Assembly (NCBI GenBank): GCA_965646165.1
Contig: CBFFYP010000059.1
Coordinates: forward strand, 1-29,365
Direction of reading: 5' to 3'
Length of the DNA stretch: 29,365 bases
From: MGBC114844 sp910585855
GTDB taxonomy: Bacteria; Bacillota; Clostridia; Lachnospirales; Lachnospiraceae
Below, piece after piece: positions 16,256 through 22,885 of this stretch. The translations under genes were made by a program, and so were the position numbers. The notes under the pieces are model-generated. The model saw nothing but the letters and a program-made list of their open reading frames with translations. It was not told the origin of the DNA and did not search any database. Position 1 is the stretch's first letter. Every line of letters starts with the position of its first letter.

Positions 16256-16596
16256 AAACAGCCAGATTCGAAAACGGTGGGCAGCCTGCAGTGACTTTGG
16301 AAAAAAGCTAGAAGTTCTTGGACTTCTGCTCGAAAACCTAAGATTTTTTTCACATCCTGCTTCCATGCAGGGTGTGAAAAAAAAGGGGCGTGTTTATCCT
16401 CGGATGACAGAAAAGAAGCTGTTTTTACGGCTGGTAAAAATCCTTCCTTACATCTGTTTCATTTCGGATGAAAGGAGGGCGAATTGCGCCCCGGTCTGTC
16501 CGTTTGGATGAAGGAAAAGGCAGAAGTCTTAGAACTTCTTGCTTTTTGGAAACCGGAACAGCAGGCTGCCCACCGTTTTCGAATCTGGCGTCCTCT
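16256..16596 (+). repeat. Family A type II structured element (E2, right half of composite)
   Basis: Arms 16261-16289 and 16561-16589 are a perfect 29-base inverted repeat. An inner stem (AGAAGTTCTTGGACTTCTG against CAGAAGTCTTAGAACTTCT) and hairpin CACATCCTGC-TTCCAT-GCAGGGTGTG follow. The outer end is TCTGGCGTCCTCT, followed 13 bases later by a second partial copy (GACGTCCTCT). The bases 16602-16721 beyond it contain no feature I can support. Confidence 0.9.
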
Positions 16597-16721
16597 GGCA
16601 ACCTTTGACGTCCTCTAGTATCTTCCTATAAAATCAATAAAGAAAATTTTCTCCCTACTCATTCATGTACTGGGCACTCATCAGTTTTACTGACAATTTT
16701 CCTATAAGTACCCTTATACAT

Positions 16722-16761
16722 AAAAAAGACAAGAGAAAGTTTCACCTTCCTTGTCTTTTTT
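16722..16761 (-). terminator. Intrinsic terminator after the LRR gene
   Basis: AAAAAAGACAAG (16722-16733) pairs with CTTGTCTTTTTT (16750-16761), 8 bases beyond the LRR stop. The T-run follows the stem on the minus strand, and the A/T-run symmetry would also allow function on the plus strand. Confidence 0.85.
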
Positions 16762-16769
16762 ATCTATTT

Positions 16770-18497
16770 TTATTCCGGTAATTCCAACACCGTTAATCCT
16801 GACAATTCTTCTAATACCGTTATATCTTCAATCGGATTCTCTGATAAAATCAATATTTTTAAACTTGGCAAAGTTGTTAATACAGAAACCTCACTAATTT
16901 GATTTACTGACAGCATCAAAGAAATTAAATCTCCCAGCCCCTCCAATGCCTGAATATCAGAAATTTGATTTCTCACCATTCTTAATGTTTCCAAATTTTT
17001 CAGTTGCTCCACTCCGTCTAAACTGGTAACAAGATTTTCATCCAAAACTAAAAATTTTAAATTTTTTAATCCGTCCAGTCCCGAAAGGCTCTGTATCTGA
17101 TTTCTTGATGCTTCTAACGACTGCAGTTTTGCCAATCCATTTAATGGTGTTAAATCACTGATTTGATTATCATCTAAATTTAAACTCCTCAGTTCCTTTA
17201 AATCCGCCAGCGGCTGCAAATCAGAAATACCGCTATTTGCCATATAGAGTTTCTGCAGTTTTGGCAAAAACTTCAATTTTTCTGCTGCTGCCGGTCCATT
17301 TTCTTTTAAATTATCTAAAGAAAGACTTTTTAATTTTCCCAATACTTCCAGTGCAGTAAAATCTGTAATTTTATTTCCAGAAAGTGAAAGCTCTTTTAAC
17401 TCCGACAGTTTTAATAATACTGTAATATCGGTAATTTCATTTTCAGAAAGAGAAAGCCGTTTTAACTGCGACAGTTTTAACAGTGCCGTAATATCTGAAA
17501 TCTGATTATTCGACAAATTTAACGACTTTAAATTATAACAATCTCCCAAAGCCGTAATCTGTTTTATTTCTCTTTCCCTTAAATCTAATTCAGTTATATT
17601 CCATATATCACTTAAACAAATCTCCCTATCCGTAATTCCTGTAATCTCTATCATTGCTGCTTTTAAATTTTCGTCCTGCCAATCAATCGTTCTGTCCTCT
17701 TGTCCAGCTTTTTCCCAAGGAAGCGCTACTCCAAAATCTGGGCGTTCCATTTGCTCACAGACAGGATTCCCATCCAAAGAATAGATCCCATTAAAATTAT
17801 CTAAAACCTCTACTTCAGCCGCCTCACTAATTTGATTGTCATTTAAATTTAAACTATGTAAATTTAATAAATCTTCCAATGACTGTATACTAGAAATCTT
17901 ATTTTCCCGCAAAGAAAGTTTTTTTAGATTTTCCAAACTGCTTACTGCATCAATATCAGAAATATTATTTTTGTCCAAATGCAAATACTCCAAATCCGTC
18001 AAATACTTTAAAGCTGTAATATCCATAATTTCATTTCCAGACAAATTTAATACCTTTAAATGAACCAATTCTTTTAGTGCCTCTATATTTTTAATTCCCT
18101 TTCCATGTAAATCTAAATCCGTTATCCCCCAGACATCACTTAATCGAATCTCTCCGTCTGAAATTTGTGTGATTTCTATCATCGCCTGCTTTAAGTTCTC
18201 ATCCTGCCAATCTATCAAAAAATCAGTTACCCCTGCCTGTTCCATTGCTTCCAAAAAAATCCCCTGTTCCACAGCAGTACTCGGCAAATTGCTGTCTGAA
18301 CTCTCCTCTGGTTTTTTATCACTATATATCGTCCATATCGCTGCACCCGAAGAATAAATTTCCGTATAAGTTTCCGGTTCTTGCTCCTTTGACCCACAAG
18401 AAGTAAACAAAAGCGCCGTCATCCCAATACAAACAACCTTCATCCATTTTTCCCCTAATAAAAAATACCCTCTTCTTTCCCTTTGCTTTCTTTTCAT
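16770..18497 (-). CDS. Leucine-rich-repeat lipoprotein (internalin-like repeats)
   Basis: 575 residues from ATG 18497. The N-terminus is basic, then a short hydrophobic segment ends in LLFTSC, a lipobox-like site (Cys34), so it is probably a membrane-anchored surface lipoprotein. A linker rich in Glu/Ser/Thr follows. Two homologous modules start with IDWQDENLK (about 95 and 271). Each has a cap (...IEIT..SD..I.LSD.W.IT.LDL) and then 22-residue LRRs of the type L..L.SL.L..N.ISDI. The second module has many more repeats and runs to the C-terminus. Such LRRs usually bind proteins; no ligand can be inferred. The start is uncertain: an in-frame ATG at 18443 has a better AGGGG site eight bases upstream and would give a shorter signal peptide. 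It stands alone, with a terminator downstream. Confidence 0.88.
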   Translation of the reverse strand: MKRKQRERRGYFLLGEKWMKVVCIGMTALLFTSCGSKEQEPETYTEIYSSGAAIWTIYSDKKPEESSDSNLPSTAVEQGIFLEAMEQAGVTDFLIDWQDENLKQAMIEITQISDGEIRLSDVWGITDLDLHGKGIKNIEALKELVHLKVLNLSGNEIMDITALKYLTDLEYLHLDKNNISDIDAVSSLENLKKLSLRENKISSIQSLEDLLNLHSLNLNDNQISEAAEVEVLDNFNGIYSLDGNPVCEQMERPDFGVALPWEKAGQEDRTIDWQDENLKAAMIEITGITDREICLSDIWNITELDLREREIKQITALGDCYNLKSLNLSNNQISDITALLKLSQLKRLSLSENEITDITVLLKLSELKELSLSGNKITDFTALEVLGKLKSLSLDNLKENGPAAAEKLKFLPKLQKLYMANSGISDLQPLADLKELRSLNLDDNQISDLTPLNGLAKLQSLEASRNQIQSLSGLDGLKNLKFLVLDENLVTSLDGVEQLKNLETLRMVRNQISDIQALEGLGDLISLMLSVNQISEVSVLTTLPSLKILILSENPIEDITVLEELSGLTVLELPE

Positions 18498-18624
18498 ACT
18501 TCAAACACTCTCTTTCTTTTTTATAAGAAAACTCTCTTTTGATTTTTCTGTCAATCTACTTAAATTAAAAAATAAACTTTTAATTTTACGAGGAGATGGG
18601 ATAAGAACTTTTTAGAATTTTCAA

Positions 18625-18961
18625 GAGGACGCCAGATTCGAAAGCGGTGGGCAGCCTGCTGTTCCGGTTTCCAAAAAGCAAGAAGTTCTAAGACTTCTGC
18701 CTTTTTCTTTTCCCAACCAGATAGACCGGGGCGCAATTCGCCCTCCTTTCAGCCAAAAGGCAACGGGCATAAGGAAGGATTTTACCAGCCATAAGGCAAC
18801 CTCTTTCCTATCATCCGGGCTAAACACGCCCCTTTTTTTTCACACCCTGCATGGAAGCAGGATGTGAAAAAAATCTTAGGTTTTCGAGCAGAAGTCCAAG
18901 AACTTCTAACTTTTTTCCAAAGTCACTGCAGTCTGCCCACCGTTTTCGAATCTGGCTGTTT
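18625..18961 (-). repeat. Family A type II structured element (E3, left half of composite)
   Basis: Arms 18631-18659 and 18928-18956 are inverted copies beginning GCCAGATTCGAAA, with two non-matching positions. The core has the CCGGGGCGCAATTCGCCCTC block and the CACACCCTGC / GCAGGATGTG hairpin. The outer end AGAGGACGCCAGA is at 18624-18636. It is joined by an AT-rich linker to the type I unit at 19050-19407. Together they fill the 18498-19418 gap. The 127 bases between it and the LRR start hold no clear feature. Confidence 0.9.
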
Positions 18962-19049
18962 CTCGACCCCGGAACAGAAAAAAAATAATATCTAAACTTT
19001 ACAGAAAACTTGTCCTGTAATAAAATATAACTTCTGCTGCTATTCCACC

Positions 19050-19407
19050 AACAGCAAGAGGCGGTTTGCTCCTGTCCTTTGTCTGCGACTTCGGAGAACG
19101 GTTAGAAAGTCTTGGGCTTCTGTGGAAACACCTAGAATTTTTTGCATATCCTGCTTCTATGCAGGGTATGCAAAAAAAGGGGCGTGTTTAGCCCGGAGAA
19201 TAGGGAAGAGGACTATCTTATGGTTGGTAAAATCCTTCCTTACACCAATCACGTTTCGCCTGTAGTGAGGGCGAATTGCGCCCCGGTTCGTCCGGTTGGA
19301 TGAACCAAAATCAGAAGCCGTAGACTTTCTTACCGTTCGGAGCGGAGCAGACAAAGGACAGGAGCAAACCACCTCTTGCGTCCGGTGAAAGCCAAGCATC
19401 CTATCCT
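19050..19407 (+). repeat. Family A type I structured element (E3, right half of composite)
   Basis: The arm from 19057 (GAGGCGGTTTGCTCCTGTCC) pairs with the arm ending ACCACCTCT near 19377. The hairpin GCATATCCTGC-TTCTAT-GCAGGGTATGC, GGGGCGTGTTTAGCCCG and GAGGGCGAATTGCGCCCC blocks are present. The outer end TTGCGTCCGGTGAAAGCCAA lacks the CTCTTTCCGG tail segment, as in E1. It ends 11 bases before the lytic transglycosylase stop. Confidence 0.9.
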
Positions 19408-19418
19408 CACTTTAGACT

Positions 19419-20171
19419 TTAGCGCCCCCCTTGTTCCTCTTTTATTACAGGATCAAAATTTTCATACACAGCCCGAAGACTATTCCATGCTTTCATTTCA
19501 TTATATACATTTAAAAACCGCTCATAATCGCTTTGTGTATAATCCAAATCGGCAGCCGTCACCCGATAATATATAAGATCTTCCCTCTTGGCATCTGTTT
19601 TTTCCTCTATATTAGCCGCACTGATAACCGGAGCATCCAATTCCTCTCCCATATTTTCCATTACTTTTTTTACATATGCCTGTGTTTCTTTAAACGGAGG
19701 TACTCCGCCATATTTCGCAACATTTCCAGCTCCGGCATTATAAGCTGCCAATGTCAGCTTCACATCCCCGTCATAGCAATCCAGCATCTGAGAAAGATAC
19801 TTTGTTCCTCCCATAACATTTTGTTCTGCATCAAACGGATCGGAAACACCCAGCCCTCTTGCTGTAGAAGGCATAAGCTGCATTACTCCCTGTGCCCCGC
19901 AGCAGGAAACCGCCTTTGGATTAAAATTGGATTCCACTTTTGCCACTGCCTTAATTAAATTTACCGGCACATCATATGCAGCAGATGCCTTTGCAAAAAT
20001 CGCATCCATATCTACCGACTTCAAATCCGCTGCTTGTCCAGAAATCGTCTGTGTTTCCAAAACACTAGAAAACTCCTGCACCTGTCCCGACTGCCCCAAA
20101 GACAATCGATTATCCTGCACCACTGAAGTTTTCTTTGTCATATTGTTATATGCATCCATCGCCTGTATCAT
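19419..20171 (-). CDS. Lytic transglycosylase (SLT / goose-lysozyme-like fold)
   Basis: 250 residues from ATG 20171. The SLT domain covers about 55-175 and would cleave the MurNAc-GlcNAc bond of peptidoglycan with 1,6-anhydro product formation. The catalytic Glu is Glu80 in AVAKVESNFNP. GAQGVMQLMP (92-101), AQNVMGGTKYL and LAAYNAGAGNV are the usual family motifs. No signal peptide is visible: the first 50 residues are polar, so export would need another route, as for flagellar or YjbJ-like enzymes. ATG 20171 was chosen because GGAGGA lies 11 bases upstream. A TTG six codons earlier overlaps that site and is rejected. The C-terminus is Gly-Gly-Arg encoded by GGGGGGCGC, directly at the junction with the type I repeat. 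Confidence 0.88.
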   Translation of the reverse strand: MIQAMDAYNNMTKKTSVVQDNRLSLGQSGQVQEFSSVLETQTISGQAADLKSVDMDAIFAKASAAYDVPVNLIKAVAKVESNFNPKAVSCCGAQGVMQLMPSTARGLGVSDPFDAEQNVMGGTKYLSQMLDCYDGDVKLTLAAYNAGAGNVAKYGGVPPFKETQAYVKKVMENMGEELDAPVISAANIEEKTDAKREDLIYYRVTAADLDYTQSDYERFLNVYNEMKAWNSLRAVYENFDPVIKEEQGGR

Positions 20172-20298
20172 AACGGCTTTTTCCTCCAATCACTTTATTT
20201 TCATCCCACAATATATTTATAATATCGACATCCTATACAAAAATATATATATTTTTTTAAAAATTGCAAAATATTTTTAACTACAAAATGATACAAAC

Positions 20299-20356
20299 AA
20301 AAAGCCGACAAACTGCAAATTCTGCTTCTTTCGCCCTATGCAGTCTGTCGGTTTTT
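20299..20356 (-). terminator. Intrinsic terminator after ilvC
   Basis: On the minus strand AACCGACAGACTGCA pairs with TGCAGTTTGTCGGC and is followed by a T-run. It starts about 12 bases beyond the ilvC stop at 20368. Confidence 0.85.
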
Positions 20357-20367
20357 CAACCAAAAAA

Positions 20368-21387
20368 CTAATTATTAATTAATTTATCATTTTCATTATT
20401 CCAGCTATACAGCTTCCGAATATCTTTTCCAACTAATTCAGCCGGATGCTCTGCATGAAGTTTGCGCATAGCCTTAAAATGAGCCTGTCCGCCTGCAGCC
20501 GACATATCCAGCAAAAAGTCCTTTGCAAATGTTCCGTCCTGAATATCAGCAAGAATCTTCTTCATTGTCTTCTTGGTTTCTTCTGTAATAATCTTTGGTC
20601 CGGTTACATAATCTCCATACTCTGCCGTATTCGAAATCGAATAGCGCATCCCTTCAAAACCAGACTGATAAATCAAATCCACAATCAATTTCATCTCATG
20701 AATACATTCAAAATATGCATTTCGAGGATCATATCCAGCTTCTACCAAAGTTTCAAAACCTGCCTGCATCAAAGCACAAACACCGCCGCAAAGCACAGCC
20801 TGCTCTCCAAAAAGATCCGTTTCCGTTTCTGTACGGAATGTCGTTTCCAAAACGCCTGCACGTGCCCCGCCAATCGCCAAGGCATAAGCCAAAGCCATAT
20901 CCAATGCCTTTCCTGTTGCATCCTGATGAACAGCTACCAGACAAGGAACACCCTTTCCTTCCTGATATTCGCTTCTTACAGTATGTCCCGGTCCTTTCGG
21001 TGCAATCATAGTAACATCCACATCCTTTGGAGGAACAATCTGATTAAAATGAATATTAAATCCATGTGCAAACATCAGCATATTGCCTGCTTCCAAATTT
21101 GGCTCTATATCCTTTTTATACATAGCAGCCTGCAGTTCATCATTAATTAAAATCATAATAATATCTGCTCTCTTTGCTGCTTCTGCTGCTGTGTATACTT
21201 CAAAGCCCTGTGCCTCTGCCTTTGCCCATGACTTGCTTCCCTCATAAAGACCAATAATCACATTGCATCCTGACTCCTTAGCATTTAATGCATGTGCATG
21301 TCCCTGACTGCCATAACCGATTACTGCGATTGTTTTCCCTTCTAATAAAGATAAATTACAATCTTCCTGATAATAAATCTTTGCCAT
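20368..21387 (-). CDS. ilvC: Ketol-acid reductoisomerase (class I)
   Basis: 339 residues from ATG 21387, the normal length of the short class I enzyme. It converts 2-acetolactate or 2-aceto-2-hydroxybutyrate to the dihydroxy acids of valine, isoleucine and leucine synthesis, using NAD(P)H and Mg2+. The Rossmann motif is AVIGYGSQGHAHALN and the cofactor-specificity loop is GLYEGSKSWAKA, with Tyr-Glu where many NADPH enzymes have Arg. The metal and substrate region includes MIAPKGPGHTVR and the helical knotted domain with ETDLFGEQAVLCGG. The start was chosen because GGAGGAG lies just upstream; a GTG five codons earlier overlaps that site. It follows ilvN after 100 bases, with a palindrome in the gap, and has its own terminator. 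Confidence 0.96.
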   Translation of the reverse strand: MAKIYYQEDCNLSLLEGKTIAVIGYGSQGHAHALNAKESGCNVIIGLYEGSKSWAKAEAQGFEVYTAAEAAKRADIIMILINDELQAAMYKKDIEPNLEAGNMLMFAHGFNIHFNQIVPPKDVDVTMIAPKGPGHTVRSEYQEGKGVPCLVAVHQDATGKALDMALAYALAIGGARAGVLETTFRTETETDLFGEQAVLCGGVCALMQAGFETLVEAGYDPRNAYFECIHEMKLIVDLIYQSGFEGMRYSISNTAEYGDYVTGPKIITEETKKTMKKILADIQDGTFAKDFLLDMSAAGGQAHFKAMRKLHAEHPAELVGKDIRKLYSWNNENDKLINN

Positions 21388-21460
21388 TTTTCTCTCCTCC
21401 ACATTTCTTATTTAAAAATAAAAAATACTATAGCAAATAATATATAATAAAAAATCTGCG

Positions 21461-21478
21461 TTATGCAAAAATGTATAA
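21461..21478. promoter_or_regulatory. 18-base palindrome between ilvN and ilvC (candidate operator)
   Basis: TTATGCA-AAAA-TGTATAA is an inverted repeat with one mismatch, lying 10 bases beyond the ilvN stop and about 75 bases before the ilvC start. The surrounding AT-rich stretch could hold a second promoter for ilvC. No known regulator motif was recognised. Confidence 0.3.
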
Positions 21479-21487
21479 CCAAACTAT

Positions 21488-21988
21488 TTATTCCATAAGC
21501 GTATGTTCACAGACTCCTCTGGCAAGACCGGTAATTCCTGTCCGCACAAGTTCCATAATCTCATACCCTTCCAATAAATTAATAAACGCATCTACTTTTG
21601 CCTGATTTCCGGTTAGCTCCATCATCAAAGAATCCGGTGAAACATCCACAATCTTTGCCCGGAAGATATCAGCAATCGCAATAACCTGCTGTCTTTGCTC
21701 TGCAGTCACAGCTACCTTGGCAAGAATCAATTCTCTGCATACAGAAGCTCCATCTTTTAATTCCACAATTTCCTTTATATCTACCAATTTGGCAAGCTGT
21801 TTCTCAATTTGCTCAAGAATCTCGTCATTTCCGGTTACTACGACTGTCATTCTGGAATATCTTGGATCTTCTGTTACTCCAGCCGACAAACTGTCGATAT
21901 TGTATCCCCTTCTGCTAAAAAGCCCTGATACACGGCTTAATACACCGGCTGTATTTTCTACCAAAATAGATAATACCATTCTTCTCAT
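21488..21988 (-). CDS. ilvN: Acetolactate synthase small (regulatory) subunit
   Basis: 166 residues from ATG 21988. The N-terminal ACT domain (about 1-80) starts RRMVLSILVENTAGVLSRVSGLFSRRGYNIDSL, the valine-binding regulatory fold, followed by the C-terminal domain (to about 160) that activates the catalytic subunit. It is the IlvN/IlvH subunit giving feedback control of acetolactate synthase. AGGTGG at 21997-22002 supports this start rather than a GTG four codons upstream. The catalytic subunit gene ilvB is not next to it; the upstream neighbour is a repeat composite and metH. A strong promoter lies at 22055-22083. No T-box or attenuator leader is visible in the roughly 60-base leader. Confidence 0.95.
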   Translation of the reverse strand: MRRMVLSILVENTAGVLSRVSGLFSRRGYNIDSLSAGVTEDPRYSRMTVVVTGNDEILEQIEKQLAKLVDIKEIVELKDGASVCRELILAKVAVTAEQRQQVIAIADIFRAKIVDVSPDSLMMELTGNQAKVDAFINLLEGYEIMELVRTGITGLARGVCEHTLME

Positions 21989-22054
21989 TGCAAAACCCAC
22001 CTTTTTCTTTTTTCTCCCTATTTCGCTGTTTTTATCCGTTTATCACTGAAAGTT

Positions 22055-22083
22055 ATAATACCAACATTTACAGCATTTGTCAA
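22055..22083 (-). promoter_or_regulatory. Strong sigma-A promoter for ilvN-ilvC
   Basis: TTGACA (22078-22083) and TATTAT (22055-22060) on the minus strand are separated by exactly 17 bases. This leaves a leader of about 60 bases to the ilvN start. The end of a type I repeat lies 38 bases upstream. Confidence 0.8.
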
Positions 22084-22120
22084 TCTTATTTTTCGTATCC
22101 TTTCATTAGGCTTTTGTAGA

Positions 22121-22483
22121 CAGGATGCTGCCGGAAAGAGTTGGCTTTCACCGGACGCCAGAGGCGGTTTGCTCCTGTCTTTTGCCTGCTCCGCTCCAAA
22201 CGATAAGAAAGTCTAGGGCTTCTGATTTCGGTTCATCCAACCAGACGAACCGGGGCGCAATTCGCCCTCACCACGCCCAAAACGAACGGATGTAAGAAAG
22301 ATTTTACCAACCATAAAACATCCTCTTCCCTATCCTCCGGGCTAAACACGCCCCTTTTTTTGCATACCCTGCATAGAAGCAGGATATGCAAAAAATTCTA
22401 GGTAATTCCACAGAAGCCCAAGACTTTCTAATCGTTCTCCGAAGTCGCAGGCAAAAGACAGGAGCAAACCGCCTCTCGCTGTT
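22121..22483 (-). repeat. Family A type I structured element (E4, left half of composite)
   Basis: The arm GAGGCGGTTTGCTCCTGTCT (from 22162) pairs with the arm ending AAACCGCCTCT near 22475, extending through CTTTTGCCTGC/GCAGGCAAAAG. Core blocks and the GCATACCCTGC / GCAGGATATGC hairpin are present, as is the full tail (GGCTTTCACC and CCGGAAAGAG). The linker to type II is shorter than in E1-E3 and lacks the TATAA block. With type II it fills the 22084-22885 gap. Confidence 0.9.
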
Positions 22484-22527
22484 AGTTCTTTTTTTATTTC
22501 GAAGGGTCCTTTTTTTCGGAGTCAAAA

Positions 22528-22867
22528 AACAGCCAGATTCGAAAACCGTGAACCGCCTGCAGTGACTTTGGAGAAAAGTTAGAAGTTCTTGACTTCTGCT
22601 CGAAAACCTAAGATTTTTTTCACATACTGCTTCCATGCAGTGTGTGAAAAAAAAGGAGCGTGTTTAGCCTGCACCTGTATCGGAAAGAGATTGTCTTATG
22701 GCAGGTAGAATCGTTTGGAATGTCCATTTCGTTTTGGCTGCCATGCAGGCGAATTGCGCTCCGGTCTGTCCGGTCGGATGCATAAAACTGCAGAAGTTTT
22801 AGAACTTCTTACTTTTTGGAAACGTGGAACAGCAGGCGGTTCACGGTTTTCGAATCTGGCGTCCCCC
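22528..22867 (+). repeat. Family A type II structured element (E4, right half of composite)
   Basis: Arms 22532-22560 and 22832-22860 are a perfect 29-base inverted repeat, but differ from E2 at four positions on each side, all compensated. The hairpin is CACATACTGC-TTCCAT-GCAGTGTGTG, again a compensated C-G to A-T change relative to E2. The outer end TCTGGCGTCCCCCC is followed 20 bases later by a second GCGTCCCCC, which is the 3' end of metH. Confidence 0.9.
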
Positions 22868-22885
22868 CTCCCCCAAAAACCTAAT

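Noticed and set aside
20190..20290. Sigma-28 (flagellar) promoter for the lytic transglycosylase, from a GTCGATAT box
   Set aside because: The -10-like box is good, but no TAAA lies at the required 15-base distance.
4131..22867. CRISPR array or ordinary insertion sequence explanation for the repeats
   Set aside because: There are no short regularly spaced repeats with spacers. None of the units contains a transposase gene. No clear target-site duplication was seen at the B1-B2 pair (AAA on one side, CCG on the other).
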